From contig NC_049988.1 in the NCBI RefSeq assembly GCF_000003815.2, forward strand, positions 8,498,986 through 8,562,985: a stretch of 64,000 bases of DNA, in the 5' to 3' direction. Below are positions 36,701-45,581 of this stretch, piece by piece (the stretch's first letter is position 1; every line of letters begins with the position of its first letter). The stretch is from Branchiostoma floridae (lineage: Eukaryota; Chordata; Leptocardii; Amphioxiformes; Branchiostomatidae). A program made the position numbers and the translations under genes. A model generated the notes under the pieces. The model was not told the origin of the DNA, searched no databases, and worked only from the letters and a program-made list of their open reading frames with translations.

Positions 36701-39700
36701 AGTTTTTAGGAACTCTGGGACCAAGTACGAGGGGTGATCAATAAGTTCTTGGCCTCACCCAGAAATAATAAGCACTACTCAAATTTTAAGGCACAACTCC
36801 ATAGTATGAAGCCTTTTATCAACATCCTCCAAATTTCAAATCAGTGCAGTCATTACTTTAATTTATTTTCCAGGCATTCGTTGTTTTTTTTAAATCACAA
36901 GGTAATTGTTGAGAAAAACAAGGGTGAATTGTGATCACACGTGTAGGTTGAGTTCCCCATGCCGTAACTTCTTTGTCATTAACAAAAGACATTGTAAAAA
37001 TGTTTGATAATAATTCTCTTCCTATTTCAAGCAGAAAGAAGTGGGTGTCTGACTTCCAGCAGTGCAAGTTGACCCGCACACCTCAGATCGCAGCTCAATT
37101 GTTCACGTTTCTTTTCCTCTCCCTTACCTAACGTTACTGGGTGTCGCCTGCAAAGTAATGATCACACTAATTTAATTTTTGGTACACATTCATATAAGAC
37201 TTTATACTTGATATCTATGCGTCGAAATCTGAGTTGTGCTTCTTACTTCTGGGTGAGGCAGAGAACTTATTGATCACCCCTCGTACAACTGTACATGTGC
37301 ACATTTAATGTATAAAACATTTTCATGTCACAAGAAAGTCTGATATATGCAAAGTCTGAGAGCTTTCCTTTCAAGATATGGGACGTTGTAAACAGTATCT
37401 CCTTGGGATGCCCTTGCTGTCAATCCGGTGTTTATTCATAAGGATTTCCACGACTAAGATTCCATCTAAACCACAAGGATGGTGGGAGCAATTGTGGATT
37501 CCCTAAGTTATGTATGCTGGGTAGACAGACTGTAGAGATAAAACATCACAGTTGACATTCATGACCATCTGGCATGAGGTTTAGTCAGGAGGAACCAGGG
37601 TTATCTCAAGTCAAAATGGGTATTTGAAAGCTGGAACTAGAGGGACTTCATATCACCTGGATTATATTAAAAAAAGAGACAAAATCATAGATAAAATCAA
37701 TTGAATTTGCTTTCATATCATGTTTTGAATACTGTATTAAGTATGTTTATGAAGTATCAACTGGACCATGTGTATTAAGTAGTTGGACCAAAAAATGAAA
37801 AATTGAAAGTATATCGATTAAGTCCATCATACGATAAAATTGCTTGCAAGATGCTCATATGCTGTCTGAAAAGACTTTTTCTTTTCAAGTAGAATACACA
37901 ATAATTGCTTGAGCAAGTCAATACCATAAAGCTTGACATATATCAAGCGTTAACGAACCCCAGATTATTTTGATCAACTGGCTAATTGTTCAACCATCCA
38001 AGCCTCTAAGCTGCTCATATTGATTGCTTAGTCTCTCTCAATTATACACTACATTGCTTGCAGCCAGTTCGGAATACAGAGGAAATCATTTCCTATTCTA
38101 CTTGGGCAATACTCAATATCTTGATGCTTGGCTTTATTTAATTCTAAAGATGGCAAGCAACATGCCATTCTTGTCCATATTGATGTCAACATAAGGATAT
38201 GTTCTGATTTGACAATGACAACTGAATAGTACTGGAAGTGTTGAACCATTTACTGTGACTTTATTTGATTTGAATCGGAACTGGTACAATACAATTTTGG
38301 TCTTTTAATGTTTACAAGGCTCTCTTCACCACAAAATGAAGAAAAATACAGAACTTCTGTCAACAAGTATGAACCGTGTGTGCACACTGCAAACTTTAAA
38401 AATACTTGTACCAAAGACCAACTACCTTTCACTCACACAACAAAAAGGAAGTCCCAGCAAACTTTGATGACTTTACAATCATATTGAGCCCACTCACTCA
38501 CTCACTCATCCTCTTATTGAGCTAATACCTTACATTTGGGATCGCATATACAAAAATGTAGACCTGTCCAGGGCTGTAACTGGTCATGGACTGGCAATGT
38601 TGGGGCCACTACCAGTGCAATTTCATCATGATATCAGACATGTTGGCTTGAATAAAACACTTGGTTATGTAGAAAGAGCATGGTTATCCAGTGGTTTAGA
38701 AGTTAGCAACCTGATGAAACTATCTATGGAGTATTGGGTATCGAAATCCCTACCTTTTGGTGTTGGCGGGTGTTGGCATTACAGATGGTGTAGTTGGACC
38801 AGCTACGGTTGCTCTCAGGGTGGCGGTACCAGGAACCATCTCTCATGCATGTCTTGCTTGCTTGCACTGTTAGCACGAGAAAAGAGGTTGTCAAGAATAA
38901 ATAAGTACCAATTCACTTAGTGCATAGATTTACATGTAGATCTATGTTCAGATTGTTCATTCCTTGACAATGGCATGTTTAGTCCAAAATTTGGTTATTA
39001 GTCCAATTTTTGTTGTTGGAAATCGCAGTTTAGATCTATTATTTACCGTCAGGAAAGAGATGTACCTATGATGGGGGTACTGTTTCTGATTGTGTGTGTT
39101 TGTAGCTATAACTCGGGATCCTTTTGATAGGTTTGCATTTTGGCATGTGGGTAGATATTCACTATGTCCCGATAAAATAGGATGGTGATTCTGAGGAACT
39201 TAGCTGCAGTATTTTCAGGGACTCTGGCATTACAGACAGACAACCCAATCTTGAATAAAACCAGGCTTTCCATATTAGTGGCCTGTATTACCAAAGCTCC
39301 TGTTCCTACTTGAGCATTGGACAACTTAAGTTTTTTTTTTTTTTTTAGGTTGCAGCACCTATCTACTACATGATGAATGCACAGGTACAATGTAATTCAT
39401 GCAACAGTTGATCTTGATGATTATGATACTTGAGGCTGTAGAACTCTACTTACGACTGGTGTCAAAGTCTGGGAAGTAGTCTGGACAGTTGATTTCCTTC
39501 ACAGTTTCTGCCGGGGTGTCTCCCCAACATCCCCAGCCATCCCAGGTACGATTACAGAACACACCTACAAAGTGACAGGATGGTCAACAGTTGCTTATTC
39601 AGCACTAACCTGGTTTAACATTTGACAGACTTGACTTTCCTATCAACATATGGACCGAAGGACACATTGTGACTAAGAAATAGGTCAGAGCAGGGCTCTA

Positions 39701-41273
39701 GCCAGCTCGAAATTTTTTTCCGTTAGCCAATTCCCATTGTCGCGAAAATTGCGAAAACACTCTTCCAGGAGTTAGAAAGACTGAACTGAGACCTTAAGGG
39801 CGCCGCCACACTTCGTCAACAGTAATAACAATAGCAAAACAGTGTGTGGCTTTTACGGCCGTGGACGGCGTCCCCAAGCCGCCTGTAGCTTCCACCAAGG
39901 ATTTTTGTTCGTCAAGGTTGACAGATTGGTTTTAAAATTTTTCCGTCACACGCAGCAAATTTCCGTCAATTGACGGAAAACGGACACTGGCTAGAGCACT
40001 ACTGTACTGGGTCAGAGGCATCTGGAGGTTAGAGAAAGGAACACAACAGCTGCTTGAGTTATTAATCCATAAGGGCACTTGTCTAGACTGCAATTATACA
40101 TCTAATGCAGTAATGGTTCAGTTATTACAAACTTACTGACACATTGAAGAATTCAGTAGAGACAGCTAAAAATATTTTTCATATCAATTTATATTGGAAA
40201 CAAAATCCGTAATCAATTTTTTTTTCACTCTTTTCCCTCTCCCGGAATACTTGATTGCTCAGTGGTCCTTACCACACACACTTTCATTGATTGATTGATT
40301 AACTAACTGACTGACTGACTGATTATTGTGACATTTATAGCTGATTGGCTAGGCTTGGCATGTTGATTGAGACTGAGATGCCACAGATTTGATTCCTGGC
40401 ATTCCTGACTACATGCTGTGTCCTTGGGAAAGGCACTTTACAGAACTTTCCTCGGTCCCTGCCGACCCACCTGAACTCAATTGGGGAAGTAAAAGGTGTA
40501 GGCAGATCTAGGGATGGACCCTGCCCTCCAATACCGTCCCCTAGACAGTTAAACTGGACCCTTCTCTTGGCTGGACAGTCAGCAATGTAAATGTGCATAC
40601 ACTTACCATATGTACATAGACCATAAACCCAATGGCTTGAGTCCAACAGAACATGATTTGCCACTGACCTTCACCTTCAAACGGAGGATCCGTCATCATC
40701 TTCATGTAGCACTCATACTGTGATGTCATCATCTTCCTCTGCTCCAAGGTCAGACCCTTCACTGTGGGCTGGGACGTCTGTCCTCGGCAAACATCCAAAC
40801 CCTGCACATTTTTGTTACACAGATACATCAAGTGTTATGCAACTCAGTCACGAAGTTTAGAATATCTTACAAATTATTGCAGGTGGCTTTCCACCAGGAA
40901 CGTCCAGGAAGAAGTAACGTTAGTTCACCTTTATCCGCGCGGTAACCTATATCCATTGTGCTGCTAAACAGGGTATCCAGGGATGTCAAGTCGACGGATG
41001 GTAGTTTCGAATTGTGATATTTTTAAAATATTGCAGTTTGAAATCACCATCTGTCGACTTGATACCCCTAAATACATTGTTCTTAAAAGAACGTAAAGCT
41101 TACCCTACGTATAAAGATGAACTAGCATTACTTAGTCTATCAAAGTAGTATGAAACATCGGTAAACAATCACTGCTGTTTAGAAAAATAACAAATGATAT
41201 AACCCACAAAGACCATGTTTAATTCAAAACTTACCCCAATGATGGCGATGATGATTGTGAACACTGCTATCAT
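24504..41273 (-). CDS. Calcitonin/CGRP-receptor-type class B GPCR; gene span
   Basis: This is a plasma-membrane receptor for calcitonin-family peptides, in vertebrates coupled to Gs and modulated by RAMPs. Thirteen coding exons give about 473 aa, the usual length for CALCR/CALCRL. In order: signal peptide (about 1-14), ectodomain with six conserved cysteines (about 40-125), TM1 (137-162), TM2 (170-195), TM3 (210-240), TM4 (248-270), TM5 (287-315), TM6 (331-352), TM7 (360-386) and a polar tail. Diagnostic wording includes [74 protein letters not shown] and YCFFNGE. Vertebrate CALCR and CALCRL are paralogues, and this is probably the single pre-duplication type. All splice borders are GT-AG and all phases close. 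Confidence 0.93.
26098..26139 (-). CDS. CTR-like receptor, exon 12: 42-nt TM7 exon
   Basis: The acceptor is CCCCCTCTAG and the donor GAG|GTAATG, both phase 0. It encodes [14 protein letters not shown], the class B TM7 signature. Confidence 0.96.
26292..26676. mobile_element. MULE-like MITE (385 bp, 9-bp TSD)
   Basis: The ends TAGCCTGGGTTCCATCC and GGATGGTACCAAGGCTA are inverted repeats with three mismatches. The perfect 9-bp duplication ATTCTTCAG is at 26283-26291 and 26677-26685. A second copy in the opposite orientation lies at 36230-36618. Confidence 0.9.
27295..27506. mobile_element. MITE of the TACTGTAAATG family (212 bp)
   Basis: The termini TACTGTAAATG and CATTTACAGTA are perfect inverted repeats. 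The interior GCGGTGGATTAATGTTCGCG and the later ACCACCGCGAAAAGTTCTTT are shared with 8221-8444. It sits 17 nt into the intron that follows exon 11. Confidence 0.88.
27524..27659 (-). CDS. CTR-like receptor, exon 11: TM6 and first half of TM7
   Basis: The acceptor is CTCCCTACCAG and the donor CAG|GTACAA, phase 0. It encodes [59 protein letters not shown] and the E-V-x-YDY loop are strongly calcitonin-receptor-like. A MITE begins 17 nt beyond the donor. Confidence 0.96.
28328..28413 (-). CDS. CTR-like receptor, exon 10: TM5, ICL3
   Basis: The acceptor is TTCCCTCACAG and the donor AG|GTACAT, phase 2. It encodes [28 protein letters not shown]. The LLNI-x-RVLITKLR wording is that of calcitonin/CGRP receptors. 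Confidence 0.95.
28414..30314 (-). other. Intron between exons 9 and 10
   Basis: I see no gene or clear transposon. A GC-richer segment at 28980-29230 with C runs (CCCCCCTAAG, CCCCCGGGACCC) stands out from the AT-rich surroundings but has no recognisable identity. Confidence 0.6.
30315..30381 (-). CDS. CTR-like receptor, exon 9: ECL2, start of TM5
   Basis: The acceptor is TTTATTCCAG and the donor TTG|GTAAGT, phase 0. It encodes [22 protein letters not shown] with the ECL2 cysteine-tryptophan pair and a sequon (NAS). Confidence 0.93.
31350..31413 (-). CDS. CTR-like receptor, exon 8: TM4
   Basis: The acceptor is TTTTTCGCCCCAG and the donor GA|GTAAGT, phase 2. It encodes (G)[20 protein letters not shown](E). 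A second AG lies 9 nt further in (CTTCCCAG|CC). The outer one is preferred because it restores the conserved GWGFP and makes the exon 64 nt, which fits the sum seen in the plus gene. Confidence 0.9.
31665..31765 (+). repeat. AAAAGCAGTTACT repeat, copy 2
   Basis: CCAAAAAGCAGTCACTCAAG, CAACTGGATATGATTTTGGA and AATGGTCAGA match copy 3 at 33826 and copy 1 at 12330. Confidence 0.75.
31912..32163 (+). mobile_element. tRNA-derived SINE
   Basis: An A-box-like TGGCTGGTGGGTAGAGTG and a B-box-like GAGTTCGATCCCC are spaced as in a tRNA head, followed by a body with GGTACATGCTGC, GCTTAGCACTCAGCACTAAT. The same body is present on the other strand at 34330-34470. Confidence 0.75.
32226..32439. mobile_element. 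MITE with TACTGTAATTC ends (214 bp)
   Basis: TACTGTAATTC and GAATTACAGTA are perfect inverted ends. The interior GTTCACGGTTTTCACGG resembles the TACTGTAAATG family. It ends 12 nt from the donor of exon 7. Confidence 0.8.
32452..32605 (-). CDS. CTR-like receptor, exon 7: TM3, start of TM4
   Basis: The acceptor is TTGTCTCTCCAG and the donor G|GTATGT, phase 1. It encodes [51 protein letters not shown]. It contains the TM3 cysteine (SC), the EGIYLHTL motif and 154 nt, the canonical class B length for this exon. A MITE starts 12 nt beyond its donor. Confidence 0.96.
33239..33365 (-). CDS. CTR-like receptor, exon 6: ICL1, TM2
   Basis: The acceptor is TTGTACAG and the donor CCT|GTAAGT, phase 0. 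It encodes [51 protein letters not shown]-x-x-F-x-LNS is the calcitonin-receptor wording of TM2. Confidence 0.95.
33476..33800. repeat. Degenerate relative of the TAGGGGTGGGTACCGG hAT-like element
   Basis: CTAGGGTGGGTACTGGTACAGAA and several AGGTCCAGGTCCAG words resemble the ends of the element at 51014-51447. A right end is not clear. Confidence 0.45.
33826..33925 (+). repeat. AAAAGCAGTTACT repeat, copy 3
   Basis: CCCAAAAGCAGTTACTTAAG, CAACTAGATATGGTTTTGGA and AATGGTCAGATG, then CATCCACTAGTTTTTGTCAG. It is colinear with copy 2. Confidence 0.75.
34330..34470 (-). mobile_element. tRNA-derived SINE, same family as 31912-32163
   Basis: On the minus strand it reads GCGGTAGAGTAGTTGC, a B-box-like GTCATGGGTTGAAAACC, then GGTACATACTGCTTAGCACTCATTAG. 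Confidence 0.65.
34505..34596 (-). CDS. CTR-like receptor, exon 5: TM1
   Basis: The acceptor is CTTGCCACAG and the donor AA|GTAAGT, phase 2. It encodes [20 protein letters not shown] then [10 protein letters not shown]. The intron before it (toward exon 4) is about 4.2 kb and carries two transposon-like elements. Confidence 0.92.
36230..36618. mobile_element. MULE-like MITE, second copy, inverted relative to 26292-26676
   Basis: It is the reverse complement of 26292-26676 with many substitutions, sharing GCTTCTGCTACC, TTTGGTGGTGATGTCAG and GGAATGCCTGT. The right end GGTACCCAGGCTA is intact; the left has lost the TAGCC terminus. Confidence 0.8.
36728..37283. mobile_element. Mariner-like non-autonomous element (556 bp, TA target)
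   Basis: The ends CGAGGGGTGATCAATAAGTT and its complement at 37264-37283 are perfect inverted repeats. They continue through CTTGGCCTCACCCAGAA against TTCTGGGTGAGGCAGAG, and TA flanks both sides. The ACGAGGGG-NGATCAATAAGTT end is mariner-type. No transposase frame remains. Confidence 0.88.
38754..38866 (-). CDS. CTR-like receptor, exon 4: end of ectodomain
   Basis: The acceptor is CGTGCTAACAG and the donor AAG|GTAGGG, phase 0. It encodes [53 protein letters not shown]-x-CN closely follows the calcitonin receptor consensus. It holds the last two core cysteines and two sequons (NRS, NYT). Confidence 0.95.
39331..39348. repeat. T18 homopolymer
   Basis: A run of about 18 T in the intron between exons 3 and 4. 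It could also be the A-tail of a degraded minus-strand retroelement, but no body was recognised. Confidence 0.6.
39454..39564 (-). CDS. CTR-like receptor, exon 3: hormone-receptor domain core
   Basis: The acceptor is ACTTTGTAG and the donor C|GTAAGT, phase 1. It encodes [44 protein letters not shown] and CPDYFPDFD are characteristic of calcitonin-type receptors. It holds three of the six core cysteines and one glycosylation sequon (NRT). Confidence 0.95.
39691..40009. mobile_element. hAT-like MITE (319 bp, 8-bp TSD)
   Basis: It starts CAGGGCTCTAGCCAG and ends CTGGCTAGAGCAC plus CTACTGTACTG. The perfect duplication GGTCAGAG lies at 39683-39690 and 40010-40017. It is the same family as 23571-23918, with a few extra bases in the right end. 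Confidence 0.85.
40335..40560 (+). mobile_element. SINE with GGAAGTAAAAGG tail region
   Basis: A weak B-box-like CAGATTTGATTCCTGG is followed by TGTGTCCTTGGGAAAGGCAC and GGGGAAGTAAAAGG...GGATGGACCCTGCCCTCCAATACCG. The last part is shared with 42509-42735. Confidence 0.65.
40669..40801 (-). CDS. CTR-like receptor, exon 2: N-terminal ectodomain helix
   Basis: The acceptor is AAAAATGTGCAG and the donor G|GTCAGT, phase 1. It encodes [36 protein letters not shown] and TDPPFEGE. The YEC-x-x-x-M segment is the N-terminal alpha helix with the first disulfide cysteine of class B ectodomains. An additional cysteine (DVC) lies near the predicted mature N-terminus. Confidence 0.88.
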
Positions 41274-41294
41274 AGTGTCTGGTTGACCACAGGT
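41235..41294 (-). CDS. CTR-like receptor, exon 1: start codon and signal peptide
   Basis: The acceptor CCATACAG precedes 21 nt of leader, then ATG at 41273-41271 and [13 protein letters not shown], up to GGG|GTAAGT (phase 0). The hydrophobic run fits a signal peptide completed by exon 2. The frame stays open upstream of the ATG (TCGQPDT). An upstream start cannot be excluded if the candidate exon at 45510-45581 is joined, but that exon has no in-frame ATG. Confidence 0.8.
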
Positions 41295-42508
41295 CTGTAT
41301 GGATAGGAACAAGAACAATGTTAAGGTCAGCAACAAACCACCACTTCTCAGATATTGTTCCCTTTCATGTATTCATGTTGAATTGCAAATTCATTCACTG
41401 GGACCTTGCATTGCACTTTTTTCTGCTCGATAAAGTGGACACACAGTAGCCAACTGATAAGAGGACCCTGAATGTCCACTGACAATTACATGCAGTTGGC
41501 TAGACACATGCAACGTAATTGGAAGTTGCACATGACAATTATTTGCCCAGTGACACACCATTAGATATTGAGGTCACATCTGACTTGACAAATGAAATGA
41601 GCAAGAGTCCGTGCAGCATTCATCATGAGTTTAATGATCTCTTCCAGCAGCAGCAGCACACTGTGATGCCTGTTAAGTCTTTGGGGATAAAAAAGAGGTG
41701 ATCATGTACAAAAATCCAATGCAGTACAACTGTTAAGGGGGCAGTAAAGGAGTGGCAAAAACTTTGCATTTTCTTGGTAGCCATGTATGAATGATAAGAA
41801 CAGAAATAGTGCAATTACATCAACCTAATAGATACATCTTGACATTTACAACAAAATTAGCACAGAAGTACTAAAATAGAACTTAACATTATTTAGTAAC
41901 ACATGTCCAACCTCTGCAAGACAGAGAACAATGGACGCTAAACCGGATAGTTAGTGATCATGAGTGAGTGTAAACTGCTCAATTACTTTGACTAGCAAAC
42001 ATTTTAGTCGAAGAGTCAACATCTGACAGTACATGTAATCTTAATTAGCTATGTACTACTGCAACAGACTGTAGACAATATGGACAGTTTTACCCTTACT
42101 GATAGAGAAAGGCTTTGTGCATACTTGCCAACAGAACCCAAGGTGTTGCTGTGCATAATATTTCTGGGCACACACCGTTGGTAATCCTTCATACACATGC
42201 ATCACACACCATACACCAATAGTACCAACCTGTAGTAATTACTTGTGTCAGAAAAAATCACAGCAATTCATTTTCATCAGACACCATAAGTTGATTGGAT
42301 GGGCTTTAAATCATCTAGATGCTTATAGAGTCACCTTGAAAGCAAGGAGCCCGTACAATGACCTCCATCTACCCAGTACATTGTTTTGGATGAGGGCCAA
42401 AGGTGGGCAATTGTTCAATCATGGGTCTGTTTGAATGGACAGGAATCCTGATTGCTAACATTAGCCACTTGTGGCACAAATCTGTTTGCTACAATTTTTC
42501 GTGGCATC

Positions 42509-42735
42509 AAATGGCCAAGTGGTTAGGCTACAGATGGAGAGGTCACCAGTTTGATTCAAGGTTTTGCTGGCTGGACATTACACAACTTTCATCGCTCCAC
42601 CCAGGTATAAATGCAAAAGTGGATCCCTGACTTCAGTTGGACTTGGAGAAGTAAAAGGCAGTGGAAGGAGGGGGATGGGCCCCACCTTCCAATACCGACA
42701 CTGTCCTAGATACAGAGGATAACAACCCACTGCCC
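42509..42735 (+). mobile_element. tRNA-derived SINE with clear A and B boxes
   Basis: The A box TGGCCAAGTGGTTAGG and B box GGTCACCAGTTTGATTC are followed by a body ending GGAGAAGTAAAAGG, GGATGGGCCCCACCTTCCAA. It is the best-preserved head of this family in the window. Confidence 0.8.
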
Positions 42736-44732
42736 CACAATGCCTCAAAAAGGTACTCACATCCACGCAACATTAATGTTACATTTTATAACACCTGTGT
42801 GCAATATCTCAGATGTGACTTAACATCTAAGTTTTAATCCGCAACATTTCAATATTTTTTACTACCGGGGGTGCATCGTTAGTATGAGTGATCAACGGAC
42901 TGAGTAACTGAAAACCAAGAAATAGAGAGGCCCCCAAAAGTCACTCCTGAAAATTAAAACCTATTCAATCTAAAATGAATCAAATAGCAAATGGCCCTGT
43001 GATGTCCTGAAATAGAAACTGAGAATATGGGATGAAACAAAATAAGATACTTTGGTGTAAAGATAATAACTATTGCAAGATGCATTATGTGGTACTTCTA
43101 AAAGATGAGTCGGCCATCCTTTCCCCTCTGTGTGTCTTTCAAGTGATTCTTTTATTTCATATCCTGCTTTTTTCATTTTAGTCTTTGATATGATCCAAAG
43201 CATGATTCCGTGACATGTATGCCACGAGCGCAAATAGCTCTACCGGTTTCCTGCCATCAAAAAAGTGAGCGAGATCGCGAGCGATAGTAAATTGGTTACG
43301 CGCTATGGCAGGACCCCTGAGGTATGATATCAGCCTTTGAAGTTTGATATGCAGTGATTCAGTATCGGACAGGGAATGAATTATTGAAAAGTGTGGGGGA
43401 AAGTCAAAGGGATATTTGGGTGCTCCGAGAGAATGCATAAATCCTTTGAGAAAATGTGCATTTTCCAGCATTCTTCAAATTTCAATTGAGTCTTCTGTGG
43501 GAACTCAGATTACAAAGCATTCCTCAAACCTGCCATTGAAAAATGACAAGAAAACAAAGAACTGGTGATCATGATGTGGCAGCAGAACAACATCTACATC
43601 TCCCTACATCTCCCATGCTCCCTTTGACACAAGCGGAAGGATAAAGTTAAGTTTTATATATCTAGAAAAGGTATTCCAAGAAACAGCCTCATCAATTTAC
43701 TACATGTGTGTATAATAAAAGATATGAAATTGCACTGCCTACTCCTGCCACCAAACTGCCTCAAAAACTAAGCCATTTCTTCACTTTGATCATTTGTCTA
43801 CATGTTTTATGATGGCATCAGATTACTAACAGTAATAATAAATGGATAAGGTGTTAGGCATTCAGTAAAGGTAAAGTTTCTTTAGTGTAAACCTCAATCT
43901 ATCAAAATTTTATGAAGGCATATCTATGAGAATAGATATAGAAGAAGATTGGATTTGATCTGTCCTGCTACGTTTCTCATCAAGGCAAACTATCTACAAA
44001 TAACAGGCCAGTAGATCCACTGTAATTTGTAGAAATTGTCAGACTGTCATCATGTATCACTAGATAAAGGGAAACTAAGAAGATACTATCACAATTTCAA
44101 GTGATGCTTGTAGTGCCATGAATCATTGTTACCTTGTTAAAACAACCTCTCAGCTCACAATATACCCATTTCGAACACTTGATGACTGCCTTGTGCACTC
44201 AGCAATGTCCAATTTTCCTGAATCTTGGCACAGACAGCAGTCCAACAGAATTTTGGTAGTACAATGTAGCCAGTTGTGAATCTTGATTCATTAAAAGTGT
44301 TGCAGTACTTTAAAAAAAGTTTAGTGACTAATATGTAGATTGTACATTTTTTTTTAATGTGCTTGTAAAAAGTGTTCAATCAGTTACTGCCATCATACAT
44401 TTTGTACATGCTTAAATCCTATCATATACCCCATGGGTGTCATGCAGAAAAACACTATCTCCAAACTGCCAGACTGAATAGTACAGTTATCATACTAAGT
44501 AGCCAATAACAGCATTTGTCTGCAACTGATTACAAAACATTAGTCAGCATGAAGAAAAGGAATCACATCAGATTCTGTGGATAAATTACAGCATTATAAC
44601 ACCATCTGCCTTAAATTCTATTACATGTACAGGCATCTAGAGCCTACCAGCAGCATTTGAAACAGAAGTGATTGAGTTGTTGCACATACATGTAAGGCAT
44701 TTTAAACTTACATGCAGTCATTGATATCATAA

Positions 44733-44800
44733 CACACACACACACACACACATACACACAAACACACACAAACACACACAAGCACACACACACACACAAA
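44733..44800. repeat. (CA)n microsatellite
   Basis: An almost pure CA repeat with occasional AACA interruptions. Confidence 0.95.
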
Positions 44801-44802
44801 TG

Positions 44803-44894
44803 TATGCCCAAAAAGCAGTTACTGAAGCAACTGTTGCTGGAGTAACTGCTCTGCTTTTGGACATATCTTATTAGTATTACCTGGATGTCTAACC
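44803..44894. repeat. AAAAGCAGTTACT repeat, copy 4, hairpin form
   Basis: CCAAAAAGCAGTTACTGAAG and GAGTAACTGCTCTGCTTTTGG form a hairpin around CAACTGTTGCTG. It ends ACCTGGATGTCTAAC, the inverse of the start of copy 1 at 12301. Confidence 0.7.
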
Positions 44895-44901
44895 TTCATC
44901 C

Positions 44902-44985
44902 ACACACGCACTCACGCACGCACGCACGCACGCACACAAACACTGTGACACACACACAGACACACACACACAGACAGGCAGAGTT
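44902..44985. repeat. (CACG)n/(CA)n microsatellite
   Basis: ACGC and ACAC dinucleotide-type repeats, separated from the previous CA block by repeat copy 4. Confidence 0.9.
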
Positions 44986-45325
44986 TACAACATGCAGAAC
45001 TGCCACTCTCTGGTCTAATGAAAAAAACATCTCAAGTTCGATCTGCCATTTTAGACCAGACCATTCCAGTGGCTGCCCTTGCAGCAGAGGATGAAGCACA
45101 AGGGCACTGTGCTCGACAGACCAGAAAATTGCTCCCTGAGAGCTTGTAGGGAAAACATAGGCCCATAAGTGTCAGGTGGGCGTAGAAACAGCAATCCTGG
45201 TACATGTATGAGGATGGGAATTGCAACAACGGTGCTGCATTTTAATAAGTTACACATTATGTAACAGCAAAGAAACACCTTTAGTTGGTATGAGCTGAAA
45301 ACCTTTTAGCCACCACGCAATCCAT

Positions 45326-45440
45326 ACTGGAGCAATAGCCTAGTGGGTTAAGTGCTTACCATGTACATTCAGAAGGTTTGGATGTATTGCCAAAGGTCTA
45401 TAACATTAGACCTAGAAAATGGAGGTGGGCACTGCCCTAT
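45326..45440 (+). mobile_element. SINE fragment
   Basis: The A-box-like TAGCCTAGTGGGTTAAGTGC head and GGAGGTGGGCACTGCCCTATA tail resemble the SINE at 42509-42735. Confidence 0.55.
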
Positions 45441-45509
45441 ACACCAAAAGGTGTGAAAAGAAATTTAGGTTAACTCAGACCCTACAAAATATAATACAAT
45501 ATTACTCAC

Positions 45510-45581
45510 CGTATAGTACGAGCCAATAGGTTCCCCCTCAGTCAGAAAGAAGACGCTTTCTACTTGAAGCCTCTCCTTCGC
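45510..45581 (-). other. Candidate upstream exon of the CTR-like gene
   Basis: It is bounded by AG (GCCAGCATTAG) and a strong donor ACG|GTGAGT. The 24 codons AKERLQVESVFFLTEGEPIG SYYT are open and phase 0, and they would join in frame to exon 1 (TCGQPDT-M). There is no in-frame ATG, so if real it is 5' UTR or part of a longer alternative N-terminus. Confidence 0.35.

Larger units (their letters stand above)
34597..38753 (-). other. Intron between exons 4 and 5
   Basis: It holds the MULE-like copy (36230-36618) and the mariner-like MITE (36728-37283). The remaining 35.1-36.0 and 37.3-38.7 kb are AT-rich with nothing I recognise, apart from a short (CACT)n run near 38490. Confidence 0.6.
41295..45509 (-). 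other. Intron or 5' region upstream of the start-codon exon
   Basis: It contains two SINE copies, a CA-rich microsatellite block and the AAAAGCAGTTACT repeat copy 4. I see no coding exon in 43.0-44.7 kb. Confidence 0.5.

Noticed and set aside
36858-37079. Possible mariner transposase remnant
   Set aside because: The 73-codon frame lies inside a mariner-like element, but I cannot see any transposase motif such as a DDD/E block.
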